From NCBI GenBank assembly GCA_024036415.1, contig JAMWET010001660.1, positions 1-64,000 of the forward strand: DNA of 64,000 bases, written 5' to 3'. Below, in pieces: positions 1 to 62,879 of this stretch (its first letter is position 1; every line of letters starts with the position of its first letter). Origin of the DNA: Prochilodus magdalenae (Eukaryota; Chordata; Actinopteri; Characiformes; Prochilodontidae). The position numbers were made by a program, and so were the translations under genes. The notes beneath the pieces are model-generated. The model saw nothing but the letters and a program-made list of their open reading frames with translations. It searched no databases and was not told the DNA's origin.

Positions 1-51
1 TGCCAACACCCCAGGTGTGCGCTCAAGGTCCTACAACATTTGTAGGAAAGA

Positions 52-350
52 TCCATACTTAAGTACATATCTGAAGGTACATACTTTAGTACTGTTACTC
101 TCCAACTTAAGTAACATATGAAGGTGCCTACTTTAGTACTGTTACTTCCAATACTTAAGTACATCCTGAAGGGAAATACCTTTAGTACTTGTTACTCTCC
201 TACTTAATGTACATCTGAAGGTAAATACTTTAGTACTGTTATCTCCCTACTTAAGCTCAAACATGCTGAAGGTAAATACGTTAGTACTGTTACTCTCCCA
301 TACTTAAAGTACATCTGCAGAGTACATACTTTACGTACCTGGGACTCTCC
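52..350. repeat. Tandem array, unit about 46 bp
   Basis: About six imperfect copies of a unit built from TACTTAAGTACATCTGAAGG and TACTTTAGTACTGTTACTC. Copies carry small indels that change spacing. Confidence 0.75.
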
Positions 351-1417
351 ACATACATTCAGTAAATGTCTATGAACCGTACATAACCTCTAGTACTGTT
401 GATCCTGGTGGAGGGGACTAAAGGGAGGAACTTCTACTGACACCGGAGGAGTATTTTACCTTGGGGTGTCTCTGCTTTAACTCAGGTACATGGTTTCTGA
501 CCTTCGCCCACCCCTGGATAGAGCGCCGCCTGTTTGCACTGAAATTGATGAGGCACATCCAATCAGAATAGACATCATTTACATATCTCAGTCTTAAAGG
601 CACAGTAAGGGGCCTGCTTGATTGTAGGGGATGTTGGGAAACGGTACAGTGGGAATGAATTAGGACTGGGACATAAACCCAAACAGTATAAGTGGACCTT
701 ATGGGGAAAAATAATCTTCAGGAAATATGTGGGATATGGAGCCTACTTCCTGCGCTGCTATGGGGGAATGTGTGTTTCATCAGAGTCCTGCGCTGACAGA
801 AGCGAAACGATCGCCTCTCTCTGGCTTTGACATTAGATATCAGTAAGCGGAGAGCGGTTGAAAGCCCGGCTCGTTCGGGGAAGTGTTTCATTGACTTTAT
901 TAGCTTGCTCGTTAAGCCTCCGCACCACATGAAAGGGGCTGCGGGTGGGTCTGGTTTGTGTCCGCGGCGACAGACTCGGTGCAGATGGATTGCTCGGTGT
1001 AAGTGCCGTGGCGGCTGAGATAAGCTCCGGCCTGCGGCTGATTTGTGATCGGCCGATATGAGCAGTGAGTAATTTGCCTCATGGTGTTGCACCAGTTCCA
1101 TGTTCCTGTGGTGAACGTGTGCTCCGGCGCCGCACAGGAACGTCTGCAGAGCCGCATGGAGGAGTTTGAACACTCCTGGTCAGGTCGCCAGCTTTATTGA
1201 TGTGACAAAAAAATCAACACACCCTCCACAGAGGACACGCGTCCACAGGGCCGTCTCCTGCACAGCCTGTACTATTTATACCTCGTCGTGTATGAAACCG
1301 AGCTCCTGCCTGTAAGAGCACTTTAGTGTTTCATTATGTATATTAAATTCAGTATATAAACCGGAATTATAGAAACTGTGTTCATTTAATAACAGTAACT
1401 GTACTTCCTGCTTTTTC

Positions 1418-2645
1418 TGTTCTCTCTGTGTTCTCTGTGTTCTCTGTACTCTCTGTGTTCTCTGTACTCTCTGTGTTCTCTGTACTCTCTGTGTTCTCTA
1501 TACTCTCTGTGTTCTCTGTACTCTCTGTGTTCTCTGTACTCTCTGTGTTCTCTGTACTCTCTGTGCTCTCTGTATTTCTATACTCTCTGTGTTCTCTGTA
1601 CTCTCTATACTCTCTGTGTTCTCTGTACTCTGTGTTCTCTGTACTCTGTGTTCTCTGTACTCTCTGTGTTCTCTGTACTCTCTGTGTTCTCTGTACTCTC
1701 TATACTCTCTGTGTTCTCTGTACTCTCTGTGTTCTCTGTACTCTATACTCTCTGTGTTCTCTGTACTCTCTGTGTTCTCTGTACTCTCTGTGTTCTCTGT
1801 ACTCTCTGTGTTCTCTGTACTCTCTGTGTTCTCTATACTCTCTGTGTTCTCTGTACTCTATACTCTCTGTGTTCTCTGTACTCTCTGTGTTCTCTGTACT
1901 CTCTATACTCTGTGTTCTCTGTACTCTCTATACTCTCTGTACTAAGTGTATTATACTATCTGTGTTCTTCATGCTCTCTGTACTCTCAGTGTTTCCTGTG
2001 CTCTCTCTGTTCTCCACGCTCTCTGACTTCTCCACACTCTCTGTCTGTGTTCTCAGCGCTCCCTGTGTCCTGTGTCCCCTGTACTTTCTGTGGCCTCTGT
2101 AGTCTCTGTGTCCACTGTGCTCTCTGTGTTCATGTTCTCTGTACTACCTGTACTCTGAGTTCTCTGTACTCTGTGTTCTCCATACTCTCTGTTGTATCTG
2201 TGCTCTCTGTGTCCTGTGTGCCCTGTACTCTCTGTGTTCTCTGTTCTCTCTGTGATTTCTGTATTCTTCATACTCTCTATGTTCTTCATGTTCTCTGTAC
2301 TAGCTGTATTCTAAGTTCTCTGTACTTTGTGTTCTCCCTACTCTCTGTAGTCTCTGTGCTCTGTGTGTCCAGTGTGCCCTGTACTCTCTGTGTTCTCTAT
2401 ACTCTCTGTACTCTCTGTGTTCTCTGTGTTCTCTATACTCTCTGTGTTCTCTATACTCTCTGTACACTCTGTGTTCTCTGTTCTCTCTGTGTTTACTGTA
2501 TTCTTCTTACTCTCTATGTTCTTCATGTTCTCTGTACTAGCTGTACTCTAAGTTCTCTGTGCTCTGTGTGTTCTCAGTATGCTCTAGTGTATGTGTCCTC
2601 TGTGTTCTCTGGGCTCTGTATCCTCCCTGTTGGCTCTGTTCTCAG
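1418..2645. repeat. CT-rich minisatellite, basic unit 18 bp
   Basis: The core unit is TGTACTCTCTGTGTTCTC, with TATACTCTC variants. It is nearly perfect to about 1950 and then decays with GTCC and CATG variants to about 2645. Because the unit is a multiple of three and lacks stops, long frames run through it on both strands. These are not genes. Confidence 0.9.
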
Positions 2646-2883
2646 AGCTGCTGTCCACATGATTGATTAATGGGGGGTTTAGGGTGGAGGGAGGCTGTAT
2701 GTGTTTAGCCCAGGCTGTTCCACAGGGGGCTTCACTGATTAATCTGTGTTTTTATTCAGTGGAGCGGCCGGTGGGGGGACTCTCCAGCTGTCCCTCAGGG
2801 TCCGGATAGAGAGTGGACTCAGACTGCACCGGAGTTTCAACTTTTCTTTTGAACTTGCTGCAGCAAAACAACATTCTGATTTC

Positions 2884-4206
2884 TGATGTATTAACGTAAT
2901 GTAGATATCTGATATTTACGTGATGTAGATGTCTGATATTTACGTGATGTAGATGTCTGATATTTACGTGATGTAGATGTCTGATATTTACGTGATCCAG
3001 ATATCTGATATTTACGTGATGTAGATGTCTGATATTTACGTGATGTAGATGTCTGATATTTACGTGATGTAGATGTCTGATATTTACGTGATCCAGATAT
3101 CTGATATTTACGTGATCCAGATATCTGATATTTACGTGATGTAGATTTCTGATATTTACGTAATGTAGATGTCTGCTATTTACGTGATCCAGATATCGGA
3201 TATTTACGTGATCCAGATATCTGATATTTACGTGATGTAGATATCTGATATTTACATGATGTAGATGTCTGATATTTACGTGATGTAGATGTCTGATATT
3301 TACGTGATCCAGATATCTGATATTTACGTGATCCAGATGTCTCATATTTACGTGATGTAGACTTCTGATATTTACGTGATGTAGATATTTGATATTTACG
3401 TGATGTAGATGTCTGATATTTACGTGATGTAGATGTCTGATATTTACGTGATGTAGATATCTGATATTTACGTGATGTAGATGTCTGATATTTACGTGAT
3501 GTAGATGTCTGATATTTACGTGATGTAGATTTCTGATATTTACGTAATGTAGATGTCTGCTATTTACGTGATCCAGATATCGGATATTTACGTGATCCAG
3601 ATATCTGATATTTACGTGATCCAGATATCTGATATTTACGTGATCCAGATATCTGATATTTACGTGATGTAGACATCTGATATTTACGTGATGTAGACTT
3701 CTGATATTTACGTGATGTAGATATTTGATATTTACGTGATGTAGATGTCTGATATTTACGTGATGTAGATGTCTGATATTTACGTGATCCAGATGTCTGA
3801 TATTTACGTGATGTAGATGTCTGATATTTACGTGATCCAGATATCTGATATTTACATGATGTAGATGTCTGATATTTACGTGATGTAGATTTCTGATATT
3901 TACGTAATGTAGATGTCTGCTATTTACGTGATCCAGATATCGGATATTTAAGTGATCCAGATATCTGATATTTACGTGATCCAGATATCTGATATTTACG
4001 TGATGTAGATGTCTGATATTTACGTGATCCAGATGTCTGATATTTACGTGATCCAGATATCTGATATTTATGTGATCCAGATATCTGATATTTACGTGAT
4101 CCAGATATCTGATATTTACGTGATCCAGATATCTGATATTTACGTGATGTTGATTTCTTATATTTACATGATCCACATTTCTGATATTTACATGATGCAG
4201 ATGTAG
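2884..4206. repeat. 24-bp minisatellite with TTACGTGA core, about 54 copies
   Basis: The unit is TGATATTTACGTGATGTAGA plus TGTC. Variants swap GATGTAGATGTC for GATCCAGATATC, and blocks of variants recur, so a higher-order duplication is visible (for example the GCTATTTACGTGATCCAGAT neighbourhood near 3174, 3558 and 3918). Each copy carries an ACGT-centred 8-mer; a few copies read TTACGTAA. Confidence 0.92.
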
Positions 4207-4431
4207 GTGCATTAGCATGAGGTAAGGTACTGGTGTGGGATGAGGTATTGGGTGGAGCTCCATCACACAGTTTCACTTCTCCACAGCCCATTGCCGGGTT
4301 TATACCCCTCTAGCCCACACTTGGCGTTGGACGGGGTAACCATAGCGTCCCGTTCGACCCAGTGCTTTTCTATTAGGATCATACGAGCTGTCAGCAGTGA
4401 GCGCACCTTGAAGTCACCTTAATAAGCATGA

Positions 4432-19147
<14,716 letters not shown>

Positions 19148-22100
19148 AGCTTCCCAAAGCTTCCTGACCAGTCCATCTCCTGCAGCTTTGGTCAGGAACA
19201 CATTCAGGCTTTGCGCACGAGAAGTCTAGATTGAAACGACCTCCAGAAAAGGGGAGTGGACTGAGATTGAGACCGGCTGATACTGCTCTCTAATTTCACA
19301 GATTGGCTTTAATCTGGGGACCGTAGGTGAGCGTCCTCTACACTGGACTGTGGTCCCACACAGGGTAGAATGACACACTGCATGTTCCTATGACTGAATG
19401 AGTCTGTGGAGAGAAAAGCTTCTCAGCCTCTTTGAAATGGTGAGTTAGTCATAGTCTTAAGTTATTTATATTATTTATACACATTTTATAGGTTCATTTT
19501 AGGCATTTTTAGGTTTAATGACTGTGCACTTTAACATTACACATGGCCGAACCACTTGAATCCAGCGAGTCGAATCATGGTAGATCCTTTGTTGCTCCCG
19601 CCATACGTACCTGGACATGTCGAAGGGGAACACCCCCCAAACATCAAACTTTCTGCAGGATTATATTTCTGGATAATTAAACGCTCATGCTGTAAACCAA
19701 GTCATTCAGAGTGACGGCAGGTCACTTTTGGCCATACGTCCTCCATGCATGGTAGACAGCGAGCCCACACACACATCCACACACACAATGACACAAGAAA
19801 CACTGCTGCACACATTTAAGCCAACAACAACTGGAGAGGTTCCTGCAGGGACCACCAGAAGACACGTGTAGGTTCCCTGGTGGGTTTGGACAGCACATAA
19901 GGTGGCTCTATCTGTGTTGTAGACACCTGCCTCCCATCACCACCACCTGCTTCCCATCACCACCACCACCACCTCCACTGTAAATGCATTTCGGAACCAC
20001 TTTGAATGACTCTGTTTACTGTTCAGTGAATGAATGATGCATTATGCAGGTATTTTGATTACTGGATGGAATTCTGCTTTAATACATACGTTTGTTTCTT
20101 TTATTAATAAATTAATTTACTAATTTAAACAAAAATACAGATTACATCCTGCAGAACATCCTGTCTGAATCCACAGGAGGTGAAAGGAAGTCTTACTGAT
20201 TGTCCATTCAAGATATTAGACATCTATATGTTTCGTAAATGGCAATTTAGACTTACTAATTCATGAACTTGACAACACTGACATGTAGCGCACGTGCATT
20301 TGCACATTCACCATTTATGTCAATGAAGACTAGACCTCCGTTCTTGTGCCGTCATTCTCTCTGTGCCGTCTTGCCTATACTGGGTACCTGCAGGTCTGAG
20401 CTGGTTTCTCTATAGTGTAAAAAAAATTGGCTGAATCCTTATGCAGTGAGTATATCTCACCTCTGGACGTCACCAGAATTGCTAAGGAGGCAAAATATGT
20501 CTAACGCTATAATCAGACTAACTAAGCTGTGCACTCTAATAAACACCGTGACATTGTTAACACCGTGTCCAAACAGCAAGTGAACACAAGCTAGCAGCAA
20601 AACCAAAACACTCCAGTCGTGATCAGTGAGGCTATCTACACGTACTACAAGCAATGTGGAGAGAAAGTGACGAAGTGCTGAAGGTTTCTGTAAACGCTGC
20701 TTGTTTTCGAGACGCTGGTTGGGAAATTAGCTAGTTCTGTAAGATATACAGTCATATTAAACCAAGGGGTTTGAACCACAGCCGCAGGTTCTTTGGTCAG
20801 TGCCGGTGTCGCAGGTCAGTGCCGGATTTCCCAGTTAGCCAGAGGAGCAGTCTGTAAGATGATGCAACCTGTCAAACTCCTAACAGTAGGGGGCAACAAA
20901 ACACCAGAACTGGTTCTCAGGCCCTTCTAGACGACTTCAGCTCTTTGTGTTGTGACTTCGGTTGGTGGAATAATGTGGTCCATCTGGAGGGTCCTGAGGA
21001 CCAGGACGGGAGTTCAGAACCATTCCGAGGTCAGTGTCAAACTTAATCCTGTTCCTCTCCGAAAGCGTCTCCAGCAGCACCAACCTTAACTCTTCTTCTG
21101 CTCCTGTTTATATCACTTCTGTGTTTTTGTTTTTTTGCCGAAACAAATTTTTTAAATGATCTAACCAGTAGCAGCACTTTTAGCATTGATTGGAAACAGG
21201 TTGGACTACCTCGTTATGTTGGACTTACTCAACTCGATGCTACAGTGACTCACTATCGCCTCTTCTGGTACAAACCGGTATTACAAACAGAGCCAGAGCG
21301 GACCGGGGCTAGCTGGTTAGCATGCTAACTTCAGTGGATCTCTTTAATGTTTTTTGACATACTGGCATTCTATAATAATTCTAGTTATAATTTTATTGAT
21401 GTATTTATTTTAATTATAGTTTTTTAATTTTTCAAATTTTAGTTTGAAATTTTTTCATTTTAATTTGTGAATCTTGAATCTTGAATCTTGAATTTGTGCA
21501 CATTTTGATATATTGAGATGTACGCACAATGTTCCCAGTGTAGGTCTTGAAGGCTTTCCTGTCTGATGCGAAGCTTCACTTGGGCACTCGCTTGCTGACC
21601 TCACCAGTACAACCCAGGAAGCTCTGTCATGTGTATTAGTTGAGGTGCCTTGGCAGTGTAAGGCTGCGGTTTGAGTAGCTGCTGTTGATGTATAGCTGTA
21701 TTTAAATTTACTTACTTAAGTATACTTTCAATAGCTGTCGTTTCAGTGTGTGGTGTTAGCTTGCTTGTAGCATGTTCGTAGCGTTGTGCGGACTGCCACA
21801 GTAGGGAGTGCATGGCTTCTTAATGTGGCCAGGAACTCAAAATGGAATTTGACCGACATGCAAAAATGACCAATCACAAGCCTGCTATTTGCCGTGTCGT
21901 ATAGAAGGAGGCAATCTTAAAAAGGGAGTCATGACATAAACAGCCCCTCAGGAAACACAGATCTGAATGATGGCTGTCTGTGGGTGGGAGTACTGTTCCC
22001 TAGGCTGGAACAACAAAACATACACTGGAGTGCGTATACGTGGAAAAGCCCATAGCCAATCAGAATGTACACAGTATAAAATATTCTGAATATTCTTGTT

Positions 22101-23520
22101 TACCATTTTGCCATTCGTCTTCCATTCATTTGTCCCATAGAGAAATCCATTTGGACCTGGAGTTCCTAATACAGGCATGACACTGTCAACAGAGTGACAC
22201 ATGACGTTCAGAGGTCTGTGAAGATTAAACTGACGGGATTATTAATGGTGTATGTGACTGAGCTGAATGCACAGGGTCTCAAACACAGAAAGCAGATGTT
22301 TCTTAACACCTTACTGTCTGTCTGGCTACCTTTGTACCTTCTTTCTGTTGAAAGCCCTTTAATTCTGTATATTACTGAGATGTAGCACCTTTTTCTTTAT
22401 TTCTAAGCCTGTAGATTATACGAGTTGTTCATGTTAATTCAGACTTAAATTACCATGTTTATACTAGTGCTCATTGTTTCAGGAATCTTTTTATGGCCAG
22501 TATTTCATTCCAACAGCTTTTTATTCCTCTTTCCAAACGGTGCCTGATAACATCATAAAGGCCTTAGGTTTCTGCCTTAAGGAGCCAGAAACTTAAACCA
22601 GTGTAAAAGGTTCCTCACTGCAAAACATAACGCATCAAGCTCAATAAAGTAAACTGGGAACAAAGTGTGGCTTTGTTTCTTTAAACAGAAGATGGATGGA
22701 TGGATGGATGGACTGCAAGGAAGTCGGGTTTGTTTCTCAAATTGGATGTCAGTGTGAATGTCCACAGTGTTATTTGCAGGTGATCAAACCGGATTTGTCG
22801 GTCAAGACATCACCAAACCACCAAAAGATGGTGAGAAATCATTTATCCCACCAAGCTCAGTTTCGCTCTCATCACTCTGTCAAGTCAAAGTTTACAACCC
22901 TTTGGTGCTTTTCTTAAATCCCAGCATTCCCATCACTGAATTTGACATTGTCAGTGTTTGCTGCATTGCGAGGGACGCATATAACACTCCGATATAACAA
23001 TCCGATTTGAGTAACTAGAGCATCCAGACTGAGGCATCCATACAATTCCTACTGGAATCGTATTTCAGATCTTCAAATGTGGTTTGGATCCAATTTGAAG
23101 TCTGGTTTATGTTGTTTTCCCCCCAAATTCAAGATGGATACAATCTGGAATATGCCAAAAACTGGATTTTGTCCCATCATCAGATTCCTGCTTTGTAACC
23201 TTGTAAGCATCATGTGAAACTCAAACGTCATGCTCCTTTTTAGCTCATACATACAATATTTAAATAGTTCATTCCACGTGTATTTGGTTTTTAGCTTCAT
23301 CCCAAAAGAATCGTTTCGAATTTACGGCTATTTAACTGAACCGATTCTTTCGAAGCAGTTAAAATTTTGCCTTGGCATTGCTCAGCCCAGATTTAAATTA
23401 AATAAACATCCCAGATATTATTAAAAATGAATAAATTGTAATCCTAAGATTTTTTATTTATTTATTTTTATTTTATTTTTTTTATGAGGTAAAATCATAA
23501 ATAATCTCTGGTAGATTTGA
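19148..23520. other. kifap3 3' UTR (presumed start) and intergenic DNA before mblac1
   Basis: No gene is recognised. It contains short runs such as CTTGAAT repeats near 21475-21493 and GGAT repeats near 22691-22712. Small open frames here lack any family signature. Confidence 0.6.
20106..20111 (+). terminator. Candidate kifap3 polyadenylation signal AATAAA
   Basis: This is an AATAAA hexamer about 960 bp after the kifap3 stop in AT-rich DNA. It is a reasonable 3' end, but no downstream GU-rich element was verified and other sites are possible. Confidence 0.35.
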
Positions 23521-23650
23521 CCCGGTAACGGACCGCAGCGTACTCTCGCAGGTTCTCGCGATAACACTCGTGTTTCGTTATGCCGGAAGTGAAGCTGAGC
23601 GGGTGGATTTGACTCTAGTAACTGGTTTTCATTGCCGGAGTCGCTCCGCT
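23521..23650 (+). promoter_or_regulatory. mblac1 promoter and 5' leader with ETS-type and TCTCGCGA elements
   Basis: The interval just upstream of the mblac1 ATG is CpG-rich relative to its surroundings and has no TATA box. It holds TCTCGCGA at 23554-23561 (8 bases of the palindromic TCTCGCGAGA promoter element) and CCGGAAGTG at 23583-23591 (a consensus ETS/GABP site). Both are typical of constitutive TATA-less vertebrate promoters. The transcription start itself cannot be placed. Confidence 0.6.
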
Positions 23651-24058
23651 ATGGAGTCTCCTGTCTCCATAACAAGACGCGAATGTGCCGAACTGTGTGC
23701 AGGTATTCAGGGCGACCCGTACAGCGTCTCGGTGCTGAAAGAGGGCTACTGCATTGCCCAGCCTGACGGCACTTTCCGGGCTGATGGTACCATCACCTTA
23801 GTAACGGGACCGAAAACTATTTTGGTGGACACTGGAGGACCGTGGGACCGAGACCTTCTCATCTCAAAGCTGAAGGAGAGAAACCTCAGTCCGGCCGATG
23901 TGACTGTGGTTGTTGGTACTCACGGACACTCGGACCACATCGGGAATCTGAATCTGTTTCCAGAAGCTACTGTGGTCGTTGGCTGTGATATTAGCGAGGG
24001 GGACCGTTACCTTCCTAATCAGCTGGCTGATGGTCAGCCATACCACATAGACGACCAT
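23651..24058 (+). CDS. mblac1: mblac1 exon 1 (coding)
   Basis: It has 136 codons, from ATG to GACCAT|GTAAGT with the donor GT at 24059-24060. It contains the HxHxDH metal-binding motif. Confidence 0.93.
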
Positions 24059-24347
24059 GTAAGTCTACAATTAGATAACTGTACGAGGCAGAAGTCAGAT
24101 CCCTGTTCAGATTTTCCCGTTCCACCTTAAATATTGCAGCAAGATGCGCCAAAATGTAATTCATGGATCATTTAAGGTAGAACGGCTGTATGTATCAAAA
24201 ATACCCATTGCTACGTCATTTCCGACCTATTGTACCCATGTCTCCCGTATCTGTCAGTCAAGAGATCTATCTCTCCATCTGTCTGTCTATCTATCTATCT
24301 ATCTGTCTGTCTGTCTATTAATCAGTCAAGAGATCTCTATCTGTCCT

Positions 24348-24378
<31 letters not shown>

Positions 24379-24471
24379 GTCTATTGGTCAGTCAAGAGAT
24401 CTCTATTTATCTATCTGTCAGTCAGGAGATCTCTTTCTGTCTGTCTGTCTGTCTATCTGTCTGTCTGTCTC

Positions 24472-24506
<35 letters not shown>

Positions 24507-24879
24507 GTCTATCAGTCAGCCAAGATATCTGTCTGTCAGTCAGGAGATCTCTTTCTGTCCTATTGTCTGTCTGTCTGTCTATCTGTCTATTAATCACACA
24601 AGAGATCTCTATCTGTCCTTCTATCTATCTATTTATCTATCTGTCTATCAGTCAGTCAAGATATCTGTCTGTCTGTCAAGATATTTGTCTGTCAGTCAGG
24701 AGATCTCTTTCTGTCCTATTGTCTGCCTATTTATCAATTTATGTCAGTCAAGAGATCTATCTGTCTATCTATCTATCTATCTGTCTATCTATCTGTCTAT
24801 TAATCAGTCAAGAGATCTCTATCTGTCCTTCTTTCTATTTATCTATCTGTCTGTCTGTCTATTAATCTTTCAAGAGATC

Positions 24880-24914
<35 letters not shown>

Positions 24915-25751
24915 GTCTGTCTATTTATCGATTTATGTCAGTCAAGAGATCTATATGTATCTATCTATCTAGCTAGCTAGCTATCTGTCTGTGCCTGCCT
25001 GCCTATCTTTTTATCTATCTATCTATTCATCTGTCCGTTTCAATGTATTTTGATGTTATCAACATATAAACCATGTTAATCCTCTAGGTGTCCGTCGTCC
25101 CCACACCTGGCCACACAGGCAGAGATGTTAGCATCTTGACTAAACCACTGTGGGGACGGTTCTGTTATTATCTGTATATTTTTTTATATCTGTCCATACA
25201 TCTATCCATCCATCTCTAAATCCATCTGTCTGTCTATACATCCAGTTAATCATGCGTCCCATCTATCTAATTAATCAGCTTCACATGTAGTCCATCTGTT
25301 TCTCTGTATACTGTATTACCCTGTTCTTCAGTGGTCAGGACCCCCACAGGACCACCACAGAGCAGGTAATGCAGTTTTTAAGAACTGTCCACTCACTCTG
25401 CTCTATCAGACACTCCTATGTTGATGGTCCATGTATTTTGGTGTTATCATCAACATATCAACCTTGTCAATCCACTAGGTGTCGGTCATTCCCACACCAG
25501 GCCACACAGGCCGAGACGTCAGCCTCCTGGTTAAAGGAACCTCAGTGGGGACTGTTCTGGTTGCTGGGGACTTGTTTGAGTGCTGCACTGATGAAGACTC
25601 CTGGAGGGAGCTGAGCGAGAACCCGGAATTGCAGGAGGTCGGCCGTCGGAAAGCTCTGAGGGAAGCCGACGTCATTATTCCTGGACATGGGTGTCTTTTC
25701 AGAGTGGATAGGACATCGCTAACTGACAAGAGAGGACTTACTGAATCATGA
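23651..25751 (+). CDS. mblac1: mblac1: metallo-beta-lactamase domain-containing protein 1, two exons, complete
   Basis: Exons 23651-24058 and 25479-25751 join in phase 0 to give 226 residues. This is a single metallo-beta-lactamase fold hydrolase. Visible motifs are ILVDTGGPW (57-65), THGHSDHIGN (90-99, with H91, H93, D95 and H96), TPGHTGRDVS (H145), AGDLFE (D167) and PGHG (H206), which together form the complete di-metal site. The DEDSW and FRV stretches match MBLAC1 specifically. Human MBLAC1 is reported as a nuclease acting in replication-dependent histone pre-mRNA 3' processing. The ATG at 23651 has G at -3 and +4; an in-frame ATG at 23570 would add 27 residues with no family likeness. 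The intron carries a large CTAT/CTGT array and a decayed copy of exon 2. Confidence 0.93.
24238..25040. repeat. CTAT/CTGT compound microsatellite with interspersed AGTCAAGAGATCTC unit
   Basis: Tetranucleotide runs are interrupted about a dozen times by CAGTCAAGAGATCTC-like segments, so a higher-order unit of about 60-130 bp has been amplified on top of the microsatellite. Confidence 0.92.
25035..25163 (+). pseudogene. Decayed tandem copy of the mblac1 intron end and exon 2 start
   Basis: 25088-25163 copies the first ~75 bases of mblac1 exon 2 (VSVVPTPGHTGRDVSI in frame), but deletions after codon 19 shift the frame and the rest of the exon is absent. The preceding ~50 intron bases, including TGTATTTTGATGTTATCAAC and an acceptor CCTCTAG, also match those before the real exon at 25479. 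This is a local tandem duplication followed by decay. Confidence 0.88.
25295..25425 (+). repeat. Fragment of the inverted-repeat interspersed family
   Basis: It shares CTGTATACTGTATTACCCTG and CAGGACCCCCACAGGACCAC with the arms at 52640-53255. Confidence 0.8.
25479..25751 (+). CDS. mblac1: mblac1 exon 2 (coding) with stop
   Basis: The acceptor CACTAG ends at 25478. The exon has 90 codons and TGA at 25749-25751. It supplies the remaining metal ligands H145, D167 and H206. Confidence 0.93.
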   Translation: MSVIPTPGHTGRDVSLLVKGTSVGTVLVAGDLFECCTDEDSWRELSENPELQEVGRRKALREADVIIPGHGCLFRVDRTSLTDKRGLTES

Positions 25752-25967
25752 GTGTGGGCTGAGGACCCAGATGCAGTGGTTTAGGGCACCCACTGAACCG
25801 TTTAATCATTTGTATGGCCTGACCACCCCAGTGTCCACACCCCAATATCAGTGGATGTGTTGGGGGTTATTTGGATTGTGAGAGACAGAAAATGCTGAAC
25901 CAGCTCTTAAGACTGAACGTTAATTCTGAAAAAATTCAAAGCTGTACTAAAGGTGAAGGGTGGACAC

Positions 25968-25973
25968 AATAAA
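25968..25973 (+). terminator. Candidate mblac1 polyadenylation signal AATAAA
   Basis: AATAAA lies 217 bp after the mblac1 stop, a fitting distance for a short 3' UTR. Confidence 0.55.
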
Positions 25974-26970
25974 TCCTGATGTGATTCATCGCTTGTTGAG
26001 GCTTCCGTGTTACTGCATGATAGATCTTCAGTGTTCAGACTGGGAATCAAACTGTCCGTATCAAGTCTCTTAAATGTCCCAGGCCATCCACCTTCCATTA
26101 ATGATGCACAAATACACAGATGGAAGTTCAATACATCAGTGTTTGGTATTTGTTTGGGTCAGATCATAGGGTGTAAATGGGCACAGTGTAGAACTACATC
26201 TGGGCATCCCTTGCCCAATCACAGTCACATACCTACTATGTAGAACATCAGAGGAAAGTCATAAAACGCATAAAGGCATTACCTGGCATCTTTAAAAAAT
26301 TAAATGTTAGTTTGCAATACAAATTAAACTCACTTAAAAAAAAAAAAAAAACAATACTCGTTATCTTGTAGGTACAAAATATGTTTATTGTTACTGTAGA
26401 ACAGGTTGTTGGTCCAAATCTATATGTACATCGGATTACACTTATTATAGGTTGTGGTTGCTATTTATTCTTATTTTAATGGGCCCTTTAAAAACATAAA
26501 GCACCGCAAAACTGGAGTATTAAAAAAAATGATAGCAAGAATTACTGCTTTTGTTGTGGAAAAGAAAAAATAATTCAATACAACAATAAAATATGACATA
26601 AAGTATTTAAAATATTTTAAAAAGCTTTTTTTTTATTTATTAATTCAGTAAGAAATGTCTGTTGATTAATGTGTAAGTGTTATGTTTCTGGAGAACAGAA
26701 TTTTGAAGGTTCGTAGCTTTATTTGAATTAGAAAATATGTAAGATTCTCAATATTTTTGCCATCCTGGAATGTCAGTGTGTAAGATATCAGTATATAATA
26801 TTAGCATTCAGTTACAATATAAAAAACGTGATTGCATTTTCAGTCTATATGGTTATCAGCGTTAGTCGCCATATACACAATTCTGCTTAGTTGTTATTCT
26901 CCATATGGAGGCCGGTATTTCGTCTCGGAATCATGTTCAGTCAGTTATTGGAGCTTCATAGAGGCCTCTA
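25974..26970. other. Convergent mblac1/niban1 3' interval
   Basis: No gene is seen. It is AT-rich and includes an A run near 26335-26351. It probably contains the niban1 3' UTR on the minus strand. Confidence 0.6.
26384..26389 (-). terminator. Candidate niban1 polyadenylation signal
   Basis: The plus-strand TTTATT reads AATAAA on the minus strand, about 580 bp past the niban1 stop. Other candidates are at 26464-26469 and 26632-26641. The choice among them is uncertain. Confidence 0.35.
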
Positions 26971-62720
<35,750 letters not shown>

Positions 62721-62879
62721 CTGCACACACATACGCATACATATGGATATACAGGCAAGCATGAAATAAACAGCAGGGACGATATTCTACATTTGTACAC
62801 ATTCTATCCTTATTAGATTTCTCTTCCCTTTGATGTTCACTTGAGACTTGATGTGTGCTGTGCCTTTAAATTAAGGAAG

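Larger units (their letters stand above)
24059..25478 (+). other. mblac1 intron
   Basis: The 1.4-kb intron holds a CTAT/CTGT array (24238-25040), a duplicated decayed exon-2 start (25035-25163) and a fragment of the inverted-repeat family (25295-25425). Confidence 0.85.

Noticed and set aside
1428..2670. Overlapping plus-strand frames of CVLCTL/VFSVLS repeats
   Set aside because: CT-rich 18-bp array read in different frames; no splice or start context.
2752..4266. 504-residue minus-strand open frame with HVNIRHL repeats
   Set aside because: The 24-bp unit is a multiple of three without stops, so any frame stays open. It is antisense within a kifap3 intron and has no conserved domain.
23570..23650. 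Upstream in-frame ATG of mblac1
   Set aside because: It overlaps the promoter-type ETS site, adds 27 residues unlike the family and has a poorer start context than 23651.
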